Source: Paenibacillus sp. SYP-B4298
GTDB taxonomy: Bacteria; Bacillota; Bacilli; Paenibacillales; Paenibacillaceae
DNA length: 64,000 nt
Assembly (NCBI RefSeq): GCF_027627475.1
Contig: NZ_CP115484.1
Span: 3,022,001 to 3,086,000 of the forward strand
Direction of reading: 5' to 3'
Below the pieces are notes generated by a model that searched no databases, had not been told where the DNA came from, and worked only from the letters and a program-made list of their open reading frames with translations. This document shows positions 46,522 to 55,620 of the stretch, one piece after another. Both the position numbers and the translations under genes were made by a program. Position 1 is the first letter of the stretch; each line of letters opens with the position of its first letter.

Positions 46522-47401
46522 GCTGCTCCACCCCTTTCTTCAGCAGCGGGAATCCCAGCCGCTCGCGCTCCTCCAGATAGGTTGCCGCGCATTGACGCGC
46601 CAAATTTCTTACTCGCATAATATAGCCGGTTCGCTCCGTTACGCTGATTGCACCTCTGGCATCCAGCAGGTTGAAGGTATGCGAGCACTTCAGCACATAA
46701 TCATACGCCGGGAAGACCAGATGCTGCTCCAGCGTCTTCTTCGCTTCCTCTTCATACATGTTGAACAGCGAGAAGAGCATAGCGGAGTCTGAGGTTTCAA
46801 ACGTATATTTGGAATGCTCATATTCAGGCTGCAGAAACACATCGCCATAGCTGACGCCATCGACCCATTCCAGGTCGAATACATTTTCCTTGTCCTGAAT
46901 GTAGGAGGCCAGACGTTCCATGCCATACGTAATCTCCACGGCTACAGGCACCGCATCGATGCCGCCCACCTGTTGGAAGTAGGTAAACTGTGTAATTTCC
47001 ATGCCATCAAGCCACACTTCCCAGCCAAGTCCCCACGCGCCCAATGTCGGCGATTCCCAGTTGTCCTCGACGAACCGGATGTCATGGTGAGCCGGGTCAA
47101 TGCCCAGACGGCGCAGGCTCTCCAGGTACAGCTCCTGAATATTATCCGGCGATGGCTTGAGAATAACCTGGAACTGATGATGCTGGTAGAGCCGGTTCGG
47201 ATTTTCGCCGTATCGACCGTCAGCAGGACGTCTGGATGGCTCTACATACGCCACATTCCACGGCTCAGGCCCGATTGAGCGCAGGAAGGTCATCGGGTTC
47301 ATCGTGCCCGCTCCCTTCTCCACGTCATACGGCTGAACGAGAATACAATTTTGCTCCGCCCAAAACTGCTGGAGCGTTAAAATCATCCCTTGAAAATTCA
47401 T
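46514..47401 (-). CDS. glyQ: Glycyl-tRNA synthetase alpha subunit
   Basis: Catalytic class II subunit of 295 residues. The family N-terminus [19 protein letters not shown] and class II motif blocks ([20 protein letters not shown] and [19 protein letters not shown]) are present. ATG at 47401 has GGAGAG seven bases upstream; the start at 47416 would lie at the binding site. A T-box leader regulates it. It is first in an operon with glyS and the PPDK regulator. Confidence 0.97.
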   Translation of the reverse strand: MNFQGMILTLQQFWAEQNCILVQPYDVEKGAGTMNPMTFLRSIGPEPWNVAYVEPSRRPADGRYGENPNRLYQHHQFQVILKPSPDNIQELYLESLRRLGIDPAHHDIRFVEDNWESPTLGAWGLGWEVWLDGMEITQFTYFQQVGGIDAVPVAVEITYGMERLASYIQDKENVFDLEWVDGVSYGDVFLQPEYEHSKYTFETSDSAMLFSLFNMYEEEAKKTLEQHLVFPAYDYVLKCSHTFNLLDARGAISVTERTGYIMRVRNLARQCAATYLEERERLGFPLLKKGVEQHG

Positions 47402-47530
47402 CGTTTCACTCTCCATCTTTCATATTGGCGCCGATGCGGCACGAAAAAGCTGCAGCCTTGAGACGATTGCACGCTCAAATCTGCGTATAGCCGAATGCAG
47501 CAACACAGGCAGCAAGATGAGCCCATAGAA

Positions 47531-47784
47531 ATAGCTCCCGTCTCTACGCCTGCCCTGCAGACGTAGGGACGGGAGCTATGCCCGCGGTTCCACCCTACTT
47601 GGCCAGTGCCGCAAGCCTTCCGCAAATGCGGATACAAGCCTGTCGCACACAGCCCACTTTTTTCATGGCTTCGCACTCCGGAGTACCCTTCATTGCAAGC
47701 TTGCGTCGGGCTCACACCTTCCCCGACTCGCTGCGTAGCAAGTGCCTCGCAACTACTCTCTCCATCACTGTCCGATATTAATAA
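47531..47784 (-). promoter_or_regulatory. Glycine T-box riboswitch of glyQS
   Basis: Leader RNA that binds uncharged tRNA-Gly and prevents termination. The T-box sequence AGGGTGGAACCGCGGGC is at 47580-47596. The terminator hairpin ATAGCTCCCGTC/GACGGGAGCTAT is at 47531-47579 and competes with the antiterminator. The upstream half carries GGACAGTGATGGAGAGAGTA, typical of stem I, and GAAGGGTA near 47684-47691, where a glycine codon (GGG or GGT) would be the specifier. Exact specifier assignment is uncertain. Confidence 0.9.
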
Positions 47785-47790
47785 TAACCT

Positions 47791-47819
47791 ATCATAGCCA
47801 ATTTTATCGATTCTGTCAA
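47791..47819 (-). promoter_or_regulatory. Sigma-A promoter of glyQS, overlapping the recO stop
   Basis: On the minus strand TTGACA (47814-47819) and TATGAT (47791-47796) are separated by 17 bases. The recO stop TGA (47816-47818) lies inside the -35 box, so the promoter starts within the previous gene's end. Confidence 0.85.
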
Positions 47820-48568
47820 ACGAATGGATGCTTCTCCAACTGGTCCAAAAATGCCCGTGATTTCAGCTTTAATCCCAGATGTGTATCCATCAGCAGCCGC
47901 ATTCCTTCCTTCAACTCGCGTCGCGTCTCATCCTTCACCTGAATCGAGCCAAGCCGGCGCATATCCAGCTTGCGGAGCAGCCGCAGCAGCTTGTTGAAGC
48001 TCTCTTGCGTCGGCAGACGGGAGGGGTCGACGGCGTAGCAACGGTGGCAGAGCAGGCCGCCAAGCCGGTAGCTGAGCGCGAATCGCCCCTCCGTCTGTCC
48101 GCAATGAACACACTGCTCCGTCTCTGGCGCGTACCCTGCCGCCTCCAGCACCTTCATCTCGAACAAGTGCGTGACAATCTGCGGATCTTTCCCCTGCTCA
48201 AGATGGCTTAGACAGGCCAGCAACTGCTCATACAGATAAGATCCGGCTTCCTCCTCCTGAAAGGCTCGATCGACCAGCTCCGCCGCATAGGAGGCATACG
48301 CCGCCAGATCCAACTGCTCTCGCAGCTTATGATGTGAATCTATGATTTCGCCGTGGCTCAGCGTGCCTAGTCCTGTCCCTTTTCGGAAAAAGCCAAACTC
48401 GCCCAGTGTAAAAAGCTGGGCGAGCGAGCCATAACGGCTTCTTAATTTTTTGGCGCCACGAACAATAATGCCAGCCTTGCCATGTGTGTTCGTCAGCACC
48501 GTCACAATCTTGTTCCCCTCACCGTAATCCATGCTGCGGATTACAATCCCCTGCACGCGGTACAGCAT
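47816..48568 (-). CDS. recO: DNA repair protein RecO
   Basis: Recombination mediator of 250 residues that works with RecR and RecF. N-terminal OB fold (LYRVQGIVIRSMDYGEGNKI), helical middle part, and a zinc finger with CVHCGQTEGRFALS followed by GGLLCHRC. All four Cys are present. ATG start 48568. It follows yqzL by 66 nt and shares the end with the glyQS promoter. Confidence 0.96.
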   Translation of the reverse strand: MLYRVQGIVIRSMDYGEGNKIVTVLTNTHGKAGIIVRGAKKLRSRYGSLAQLFTLGEFGFFRKGTGLGTLSHGEIIDSHHKLREQLDLAAYASYAAELVDRAFQEEEAGSYLYEQLLACLSHLEQGKDPQIVTHLFEMKVLEAAGYAPETEQCVHCGQTEGRFALSYRLGGLLCHRCYAVDPSRLPTQESFNKLLRLLRKLDMRRLGSIQVKDETRRELKEGMRLLMDTHLGLKLKSRAFLDQLEKHPFV

Positions 48569-48634
48569 TCTATAGCCCCCACCCGCTGTTGATTGTTGAT
48601 GAATAGTACACAGCAGCGGCGGGCGGAAGACCCA

Positions 48635-48781
48635 TTATTCCTCCACGGATGCCCACTCTACCGCTGCAGCTTCTTCATTGAGATCCGGCTGGGCAGCCTG
48701 GAGCTCACATATTTCCCGATACAGCATAAAAGCATCTACATCACCGGTCTTCACAAAATACGTCCACGATAAATTTCGCAT
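48635..48781 (-). CDS. yqzL: YqzL family small protein
   Basis: Small protein of 48 residues starting MRNLSWTYFVKTGDVDAFML, then an acidic tail ending ASVEE. The Trp-x-Tyr-Phe-x-x-Thr-Gly core and its place between era and recO match YqzL. ATG at 48781 has AAGG about ten bases upstream. Function unknown. Confidence 0.88.
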   Translation of the reverse strand: MRNLSWTYFVKTGDVDAFMLYREICELQAAQPDLNEEAAAVEWASVEE

Positions 48782-48902
48782 TGGTATTCATCCTTTCCCC
48801 TGGTCATGGTGCTTCCCAATGGGTATAGGATGTGAAGAAAGCCGGGACGTTATCCTTGGGCGACCGGAGGTAAAAAGAGGTGGCTAACCCAATTAGCCAG
48901 GC

Positions 48903-49817
48903 CTAGTCATGCCGAAAGCCCAAATCCTTGAGCACACGATCCTGATTGCGCCAATCCTTCTTGACCTTGACCCACAGCTCCAGGAATGTCTTCGAGCCGA
49001 GTAGATGCTCAATATCATGCCGTGCCAGCTTGCCGACCTCCTTGAGCAGAGCGCCCTTCTTGCCGATGACGATGCCCTTCTGCGAGTCACGCTCAACGTA
49101 AATAACGGCGCCGATATAGACCACACCGTTCTCCTTCACCCGCATATCCTCGATTTCGACAGCAATCGAATGGGGAATTTCCTCACGGGTTAACTGCAAG
49201 ATTTTCTCGCGAATCAGCTCCGCACAGACAAATTGCTCGGGATGATCGGTAATCTGATCCGGCGGGTAATATTGGGGTCCTTCTGGCAAATACTGAATCA
49301 ATTGGTCAAGCAGCGTCTGAACGTTGTTGCCTTGAAGTGCTGAGATCGGTACAATCTGGGCGAAGTCATGCAGCTCCTTATAGGTGCTGATAATCGGCAG
49401 CAGCTCCTCCGGGTGAATCTGGTCGATCTTGTTCAGCACGAGAATAACCGGCGTATCTGTCTGCTTGAGCTTCTCAATAATGAAGCGGTCGCCTCCCCCG
49501 AGACCTTCGACGACATCGACCAGAAACAACGCGGCTTCAACTTCCTTGAGGGCATTGTCCGCCGCCCGCATCATATAATCGCCCAGCTTCGAGGTCGGCT
49601 TATGAATACCCGGCGTATCGAGAAAGACGATCTGCGCATGATCTGTCGTATAGACCCCATGAATCTTGTTGCGGGTCGTCTGCGGCTTGTCCGACATAAT
49701 GGCGATCTTCTGGCCGATAATCTGGTTAATCAGCGTCGACTTTCCGACATTGGGCCGCCCGATAATGGCGACAAAACCTGACTTATAGCTTGCTTTTCCC
49801 TGTTTATTCGTTGTCAT
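48903..49817 (-). CDS. era: Ribosome-assembly GTPase Era
   Basis: Essential GTPase of 304 residues that binds 16S rRNA during 30S maturation. G1 [17 protein letters not shown]3 DTPGIHKP and G4 NKID are present, followed by the C-terminal KH domain (about 205-300) with [21 protein letters not shown], quoted here in part: [17 protein letters not shown] at 49817. It is 46 nt downstream of dgkA. The cytidine deaminase gene (cdd), which often lies between dgkA and era in Bacilli, is absent. Confidence 0.97.
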   Translation of the reverse strand: MTTNKQGKASYKSGFVAIIGRPNVGKSTLINQIIGQKIAIMSDKPQTTRNKIHGVYTTDHAQIVFLDTPGIHKPTSKLGDYMMRAADNALKEVEAALFLVDVVEGLGGGDRFIIEKLKQTDTPVILVLNKIDQIHPEELLPIISTYKELHDFAQIVPISALQGNNVQTLLDQLIQYLPEGPQYYPPDQITDHPEQFVCAELIREKILQLTREEIPHSIAVEIEDMRVKENGVVYIGAVIYVERDSQKGIVIGKKGALLKEVGKLARHDIEHLLGSKTFLELWVKVKKDWRNQDRVLKDLGFRHD

Positions 49818-49863
49818 AGTGTTGAACCCTGCACTCTCTTAGATTAACTTGGCGACCCATTCG

Positions 49864-50223
49864 CTAGCTGAACAGTCTGAGCAGCGGTGGGCCAAATAAC
49901 AGGCAGCCAATCACGACAGCAGCGATAGCGGCGATCAGCACCGCCCCTGCTGCCACGTCCTTGGCTGCCTTGGCGAGCGGATGAACCTCTGGCGAGCTGA
50001 GATCAACTGCCTTCTCAATGGCGGTATTGACGGTCTCAAGCGACAGTACAAGCGCACACAGCAAAATCAATATTGCCCATTCCGAGGTACCCAGACCCAG
50101 CAGGGCAGCCAGCAGCAGCGCTGCAGCCGCCATCCCGATATGAATGCGCATATGCCGCTCGGTTCGCAGAGCGTAGATGATGCCGCTCCAGGCGAGCCTC
50201 ACGCTGCGCGCGAATCGCCTCAT
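49864..50223 (-). CDS. dgkA: Diacylglycerol/undecaprenol kinase DgkA
   Basis: Small membrane kinase of 119 residues with three spans. The catalytic pattern around ALVLSLETVNTAIEKAVDLS (Glu and Asn of the DagK family) is intact. In Gram-positive bacteria the substrate is mainly undecaprenol, feeding wall synthesis. It overlaps ybeY by 4 nt. Confidence 0.93.
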   Translation of the reverse strand: MRRFARSVRLAWSGIIYALRTERHMRIHIGMAAAALLLAALLGLGTSEWAILILLCALVLSLETVNTAIEKAVDLSSPEVHPLAKAAKDVAAGAVLIAAIAAVVIGCLLFGPPLLRLFS

Positions 50224-50720
50224 GCGCGGACAAGTCCCGCCTGCTGCAGCACAGCCTCCTGCTTGGCGGTCATGACAGCCTCCGCAGCTTCATCCTGATG
50301 ATCATATCCGATCAAGTGGAGGAAGCCGTGAACGAACAGAAACCCGAGCTCGCGCTCCAGTGAGTGACCATACTCCTCGCTCTGCAGTTGCGCACGCGGG
50401 GCAGAGATGATAATATCACCCAGCATCCCGCCGATCGGGTCTTGCTCGTCTTCGCTCTCCACCTCAAACGTGATCTCCATCTCGCCTTCGCCTTCCTCCA
50501 TCATCGCGAAGGACAATACATCTGTCGGACGGTCAATGCCGCGATACTCCTTGTTCAGCCGATGAATCTCTTCATCGTCGACAAGCGTCAGCGCGACCTC
50601 GCCTTCGGTATAGCCTTCCGCTTCGCCAGCAAGCTGGAGCAGTTGCTCCAGCTTGTCCATGAACGAATCCGGTATTTCCACTTTATCCTGCTCGTTGCTC
50701 CATTCCAACCTCAAACTCAT
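50220..50720 (-). CDS. ybeY: rRNA maturation endonuclease YbeY
   Basis: Zinc metallo-RNase of 166 residues needed for 16S rRNA 3' maturation. The three-His zinc motif is HGFLHLIGYDH near residues 133-143. RPTDVLSFAM in the middle is the other conserved block. Overlaps pgpH by 4 nt upstream and dgkA by 4 nt downstream. Confidence 0.96.
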   Translation of the reverse strand: MSLRLEWSNEQDKVEIPDSFMDKLEQLLQLAGEAEGYTEGEVALTLVDDEEIHRLNKEYRGIDRPTDVLSFAMMEEGEGEMEITFEVESEDEQDPIGGMLGDIIISAPRAQLQSEEYGHSLERELGFLFVHGFLHLIGYDHQDEAAEAVMTAKQEAVLQQAGLVRA

Positions 50721-52966
50721 GCCGGACGCTCCTTTGACTTCACATCTTCCGGGTATTCAATCCGCGAGTGGAAAATGCCGATCACCGATTCCTTCAGTGA
50801 TTGGGCTATTTTATCCAGCTCCTTCATCGTCAGATCACATTCATTGAACTGATTGTCATCCAGACGCCCTTTAATAATTTTGTGGATCATCGATTCGACT
50901 TGCTCCATCGTCGGGCTGCGCAGGCTGCGCACTGCCGCCTCTACACAATCAGCGATGCCGACGATTGCCGCTTCCTTCGACTGCGCCTTAGGTCCAGGAT
51001 AACGGAAGTCATCCTCTGTGAAGTCCGGCTCCACACCGGCCTCCTCTGCCAGCTTGAGCGCCTTGTAATAGAAAAACTTCAGGAACGTAGTGCCATGATG
51101 CTGCTCGGCAATATCACGCAGCGGCTTGGGAATGCCGTGTGCCTTGAGCATCTCCACACCATCTCTGGCATGAGCAATAATAATCGACTTGCTCAGCTTA
51201 GGTTCAATCGAGTCATGCGGATTCTCAATATTCGTCTGATTCTCGATGAAATAGCTCGGTCGCCTCGTCTTGCCAATGTCATGATAGAACGACCCGACAC
51301 GGCAGAGCAGCCCATTTGCTCCGATCGATTCCGCAGCCGCCTCGGACAGATTGCCGACCATGACACTGTGATGATAGGTGCCCGGTGTCTCTGTTAGCAG
51401 CTTGCGCAGCAGTGGATGGTTCGGGTTCGACAGCTCCACCAGCTTGAGCGCAGACAAGATGCCGAAGCTGACCTCGAAGAATGGCATCAGCCCGATGACA
51501 AGCACAGCCGTCAGCAGACCGCTGGCAAAGGTGAAGCCCAGCGTGTACAGCATCTGGCTGGAATTAATCGGCTGATCGAACAGCATTACTGCCAGGGCGG
51601 CCGCCGAGCCGAACAGACTGACCATAATTCCCGCCTTCAAAATCGTGGAGCGCTGGCTCGCGCGATGAATGGAGAATATCGCTGCAAACGAGATGACGAT
51701 AAAGACGAAGCCGAACTTGTAATCGAATATTTGATCCTGATGAACGTTAAACAATATGCTCCCAATCGACGCGAACAGGATGGAGCTGATCAGCGCCAGA
51801 TGAACATCCAGCAGCAAGGTAATCAGCATCGTTCCCATCGCCACTGGCGCAAGAAACCCTACATACGCCGTGCTGTTCGTCTGTGTGAGCGCTACGATCA
51901 GCATGAACGCCAGATTAAGCAGGAAGATCAGCAGCAGCATAAACAGTTGAGAATTGCTATAACGTTGCTTGCCGCCGCCCCATACCCCCGTCTCCGACGA
52001 TACGAGCTGCTGGATGACAAGCGCGAACAGCGCAGATAATATCAGCACGCCCAGATGAGGCCAATAGGTCTTCTTGCTCTGCAACAGACCAAGCGCCTGC
52101 AAGCGGTCGTATATTTCCTGGGTAATTTTCTCACCGTCGCGAACAACGATGTCCCCTTCCTCAATTACGACCTTAGGCGTGTTCTCCTGAGCCAGCACCC
52201 TGGCTTCATCTGTCGCCTGCTTGTCTGCAAACTTGTTAGGCGTAATCGCATAGCGAGCCAGCTCCTGCACAATCTCGCGTTGGGTGCGATCGGACAGCGC
52301 GCTGGCGTTGACCAGCTCGGCCACCTTCGTCCGTGCCGTCTCCGCGTCTCGCAACTGCTCATTCATCAGCTCCCTGACAATATCGCGCGTCACGCTCTGC
52401 ATCTGGCTCAGATCATCCGCAGATAGCTTGGGCAGCTTGTAGAACGTCTCCTCTGGAATCGTATACTGCTGCTCCCGAACCACCCTGGACATCTCTTCGA
52501 GCAAGGTGCTGTTATAATTGTCGGTCGCACGATTCGTTCTTAGAAACTCGTCAATATACTGGCCGTAGCGGCTAGGAATGACGGTACGGTAAATATCTAT
52601 CTTGTTCTGCTGCGATACCTGATCATCCTGGTTAATCTGCAGAATGCGCTGATAGATTTGGTCAACCAGATTTTCGTTGCGCAGTACGACGATGCTATAT
52701 ACAGTCTGTACGCGGTCTGCGGCCTCCTGCTGCGCCTGCAGCCTTGCCTTCTCATCCTCCCATTGGCGTGGTGCGCGAATATCGCGGTTGCTGATTTCAT
52801 TCAGCTGAATATTATAAGTTTTGGGTACAAGATGAGAGGAAAGACTGGAATAGAACAGCAGCACAAACAAAAACAGCAGCAACCATCGAACGCCCGCGCT
52901 ATGCTTCCATCCTGCCCACTTCGCTGCTTGAGAGCCTGTCCGGTTTGCACCCTGCTTTCGGTTCAT
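50717..52966 (-). CDS. pgpH: 7TM-HD family cyclic-di-AMP phosphodiesterase PgpH (YqfF)
   Basis: Membrane protein of 749 residues. One N-terminal span, a large extracellular 7TMR-HDED domain (about 55-285), seven membrane spans (about 300-480), and a cytoplasmic HD domain. The HD domain has TPGTYHHSVMVGNLSEAA, then FYHDIGKTRRPSYF. Known members hydrolyse c-di-AMP to pApA. ATG at 52966. The gene sits between phoH and ybeY in an overlapping operon. Confidence 0.95.
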   Translation of the reverse strand: MNRKQGANRTGSQAAKWAGWKHSAGVRWLLLFLFVLLFYSSLSSHLVPKTYNIQLNEISNRDIRAPRQWEDEKARLQAQQEAADRVQTVYSIVVLRNENLVDQIYQRILQINQDDQVSQQNKIDIYRTVIPSRYGQYIDEFLRTNRATDNYNSTLLEEMSRVVREQQYTIPEETFYKLPKLSADDLSQMQSVTRDIVRELMNEQLRDAETARTKVAELVNASALSDRTQREIVQELARYAITPNKFADKQATDEARVLAQENTPKVVIEEGDIVVRDGEKITQEIYDRLQALGLLQSKKTYWPHLGVLILSALFALVIQQLVSSETGVWGGGKQRYSNSQLFMLLLIFLLNLAFMLIVALTQTNSTAYVGFLAPVAMGTMLITLLLDVHLALISSILFASIGSILFNVHQDQIFDYKFGFVFIVISFAAIFSIHRASQRSTILKAGIMVSLFGSAAALAVMLFDQPINSSQMLYTLGFTFASGLLTAVLVIGLMPFFEVSFGILSALKLVELSNPNHPLLRKLLTETPGTYHHSVMVGNLSEAAAESIGANGLLCRVGSFYHDIGKTRRPSYFIENQTNIENPHDSIEPKLSKSIIIAHARDGVEMLKAHGIPKPLRDIAEQHHGTTFLKFFYYKALKLAEEAGVEPDFTEDDFRYPGPKAQSKEAAIVGIADCVEAAVRSLRSPTMEQVESMIHKIIKGRLDDNQFNECDLTMKELDKIAQSLKESVIGIFHSRIEYPEDVKSKERPA

Positions 52967-52983
52967 ACGGCGTGCCTTCCCCT

Positions 52984-53982
52984 CTATGGTTGATTTTCAG
53001 AACTGAACTGACCTTCCGCATCCTTGTTGTATGCCACAATAATTTGTTGAACCAATGAATGCCGAACGACATCCGAATCACTGAAGGTAATAAAGCCGAT
53101 TTCTTCGATTTCTTTCAAAATTCGCGATGCTTCAATTAAGCCCGATTTTTTGCCGCGGGGCAAATCAATCTGCGTCACATCGCCCGTAATGACCATCTTG
53201 GAGCCAAAGCCAAGACGGGTCAAGAACATCTTCATCTGCTCCGGCGTTGTATTTTGCGCCTCGTCCAGGATGATGAACGAGTCATCCAGCGTCCGTCCGC
53301 GCATATACGCCAACGGAGCCACTTCAATCAAGCCGCGCTCGAACGCTTTGGCTGATTGATCCGGCCCCATCACATCATGCAGAGCATCATACAGCGGTCG
53401 CAGATACGGGTCCACCTTCTCCTGCAGATCGCCTGGCAGAAACCCGAGGCTCTCTCCTGCTTCGACGGCTGGACGGGTCAATATAATCCGCTTGACCGAA
53501 TTTTCTTTGAGCGCGGCAATCGCCAGCACAACAGCGAGATACGTCTTGCCTGTGCCCGCCGGCCCGATCCCGAATACGATGTCCTTCTTGCGAATCGTCT
53601 TCACATAATGCCGCTGTCCGATCGTCTTCACCCGTACAGGCTTGCCACGATAGGTTGTTGTAATCTCCGCCTTGAACAGATCAAGCAACTGGTCAGCCTG
53701 CATCGTGCGCGCAAGCTCCAGCGCATACATAATATCACGCTCGGACGGCGAATAGCCGCCTCGCACCAGCTCCAGCAGAACTGTGAACAGTTGCTCCAGC
53801 GATTCAACCTCATCTTCAGGGCCATTCACTACAATTTCGGCATCACGCGACATAATGGTTGCTTCCACCTGTTGCTCGACAAGCTTCAAATATTTGTCCT
53901 GTGGTCCGAATACCGCCAATCCCTCCGCCGCGCTGAGCAGCGGAATCTTCACATTCTTCGTCTTCTCTGACAAACAGCTCAT
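52984..53982 (-). CDS. phoH: PhoH family ATPase, short form
   Basis: Protein of 332 residues. N-terminal KH-like region (about 20-100) and PhoH ATPase (about 125-320) with Walker A GIGPAGTGKTYLAVVLAI and Walker B SFIILDEAQNTTPEQMK. Probably an RNA-directed ATPase linked to ribosome maturation, as it clusters with ybeY. It has no PIN domain, unlike the paralogue at 16770-18101. It overlaps yqfD by 4 nt. Confidence 0.95.
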   Translation of the reverse strand: MSCLSEKTKNVKIPLLSAAEGLAVFGPQDKYLKLVEQQVEATIMSRDAEIVVNGPEDEVESLEQLFTVLLELVRGGYSPSERDIMYALELARTMQADQLLDLFKAEITTTYRGKPVRVKTIGQRHYVKTIRKKDIVFGIGPAGTGKTYLAVVLAIAALKENSVKRIILTRPAVEAGESLGFLPGDLQEKVDPYLRPLYDALHDVMGPDQSAKAFERGLIEVAPLAYMRGRTLDDSFIILDEAQNTTPEQMKMFLTRLGFGSKMVITGDVTQIDLPRGKKSGLIEASRILKEIEEIGFITFSDSDVVRHSLVQQIIVAYNKDAEGQFSSENQP

Positions 53983-55172
53983 TCTCCTTGCATTTGGACT
54001 ATGGCTCTTTCTTCAGCAATGGACTGCTCGACTTCAAAAAACACTTTCATATAAACTTTACCATTCTCCGTCTTTTCATGCAAAATATTTTGTTCCACAA
54101 TGCGCGCTTTTTCCCCTGCCTTGTCCAATACTGCCGCTTGCGCCCGCAAAATCCCGAGCGCCCTGGCTTCCTCTACGCTCAAGGCACGCTCATCCTCCCG
54201 CATCTCCATCACCTGCTCCTTAACGGTTCCCAGAGGCAGCGTCCAGCCTCTCCATGCAAGCTGCCGCTGCGACTCGACCGATTCGAATCGTTCAAACTCC
54301 GGCTGGCCAAAGCCCCAAACCTGAAGCGTGCGCGACCCGAGCAGCAGATGCCATTGCGTCTTGGAGTCTCCTGTATACACCTTCACCTTTTGCGTCAACG
54401 GCGATTCGATCTCATAGACATACCATACGAGACCTCGTACATCCCCCTTGGCGACTACAGTCCTCGTATTTCCATCCTTGCCAATAACCCCTGATATTAG
54501 TATATCGCCTTTCTTGACTTTTTTGTTGCGGGCAACAGCAGGCTTCCCGCTGTCCGCCTTCACCTGCGTCACGACCGCATCCACAGAGGCCACCAGATGG
54601 CGCGGACTGTAGAGCGCAAGCGGCGGCGGCGTGGTGCTCTCGACCACCTCGACCGTCACCTTCGTTCCCTGGCGATCTACGCCGATCCAGGATACGCCCG
54701 GAAGTCTCCCGACCAATTTTTTGGATAGCATGTCCAGCTCCTGCAGCCGAAAAGACCACTGGAACGGATATAGCCCCTCCTCCCTGGCTGCCTGCATCAC
54801 CTGCTCCGTCGTCAGCTTCTCATTGCCCTTCACTTCTATCGTCCATACGAGAGAGGAGAGCACATAGAGCCCGGCAAAGAACAAGAACAGCCCTGCCGCA
54901 AAGAACTTGCGCCGCTCGAGCCTGCGCAGCCAAAAGGGCAGTCCCCGCCTCTTCAGCACATGAATACGGCAGCCTGTCCGCTTCAAGTGCGGGCGAAGAC
55001 GAAAATAATCGCCAACCGTCACCTCGCACTCAAGCAGCCCGTCCCCAGCTCGCCGGATGGCTGACAGTCCGATGCCACCCCTGGTCGCCTCATTGACCAT
55101 CTCCTCCAGCCTGTTGCCGCGAATCGACACCGTAACTACGCCTTGCACCGTTTGCAGCCATGTCATGCTCAT
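53979..55172 (-). CDS. yqfD: Sporulation protein YqfD
   Basis: Protein of 397 residues specific to endospore formers. The N-terminus (VQGVVTVSIRGNRLEEMVNE, soluble) is followed by a membrane span at about 92-112 and a large extracellular region that includes a POTRA/FtsQ-like stretch (IEVKGNEKLTTEQVMQAA). C-terminal part is beta-rich. B. subtilis yqfD is under sigma-E with yqfC. ATG overlaps the yqfC stop by 4 nt. Confidence 0.94.
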   Translation of the reverse strand: MSMTWLQTVQGVVTVSIRGNRLEEMVNEATRGGIGLSAIRRAGDGLLECEVTVGDYFRLRPHLKRTGCRIHVLKRRGLPFWLRRLERRKFFAAGLFLFFAGLYVLSSLVWTIEVKGNEKLTTEQVMQAAREEGLYPFQWSFRLQELDMLSKKLVGRLPGVSWIGVDRQGTKVTVEVVESTTPPPLALYSPRHLVASVDAVVTQVKADSGKPAVARNKKVKKGDILISGVIGKDGNTRTVVAKGDVRGLVWYVYEIESPLTQKVKVYTGDSKTQWHLLLGSRTLQVWGFGQPEFERFESVESQRQLAWRGWTLPLGTVKEQVMEMREDERALSVEEARALGILRAQAAVLDKAGEKARIVEQNILHEKTENGKVYMKVFFEVEQSIAEERAIVQMQGE

Positions 55173-55465
55173 GCGTCCCCCTCTCCTTGTCCTTGTAGTT
55201 GAAGATGGTGAATCTGCCCTTCAATGAACACTTCCTCCGTCCAGATGGCGCGTATAACAAGCCCGCTGCCCGCCACCTCCAGCTCTCCCTTGGACAAGGC
55301 CAGCCGCAGCAGGTCGCTGGTAAAATGCAACACGCCCCGATGATTCTCGATGTAGAGTTGGCGATCGCCAATCATCGTCACACGGGGCAGATCGAATACA
55401 ACATCCTGGGGCACATCCAGCAGATTGGCGGTTAATTTTCGGATTTTGCGGCTTATGCTGCGCAT
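55169..55465 (-). CDS. yqfC: Sporulation protein YqfC
   Basis: Protein of 98 residues with the YqfC-family core DVVFDLPRVTMIGDRQLYIE and GLVIRAIWTEEVFIEGQI. Function unknown; conserved in spore formers. ATG at 55465 is chosen over the GTG at 55498 because GGAGGGGGG lies between them, though with a somewhat long spacer. A sigma-E-like promoter is just upstream. Confidence 0.93.
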   Translation of the reverse strand: MRSISRKIRKLTANLLDVPQDVVFDLPRVTMIGDRQLYIENHRGVLHFTSDLLRLALSKGELEVAGSGLVIRAIWTEEVFIEGQIHHLQLQGQGEGDA

Positions 55466-55496
55466 AAAAGATGACGTCCCCCCTCCTGTACTGTAC

Positions 55497-55525
55497 ACAT
55501 TATGCGTACCAGAGCGGATTTATGA
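55497..55525 (-). promoter_or_regulatory. Candidate sigma-E promoter of yqfC-yqfD
   Basis: On the minus strand TCATAAA (55519-55525) and CATAATGT (55497-55504) are 14 bases apart. This matches the ATA and CATA cores of the sigma-E consensus. The position is 32 bp before the yqfC start, in line with sigma-E control known in B. subtilis. Confidence 0.5.
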
Positions 55526-55561
55526 GGGGAAAATAACAAGGAGCGGCCTTTCTCCTTCCAT

Positions 55562-55598
55562 GCAAAAAAAAGCGAGGCGGAATATATTCCACACTCGC
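55562..55598 (-). terminator. Terminator of the nfeD-floA operon
   Basis: Stem GCGAG/CTCGC with inner GGAATATATTCC, followed on the minus strand by TTTTTTTT. It lies 22 bp after the stop of the third operon gene and before the yqfC promoter. Confidence 0.9.
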
Positions 55599-55620
55599 TC
55601 AAACACAGGCACATTGCCGA

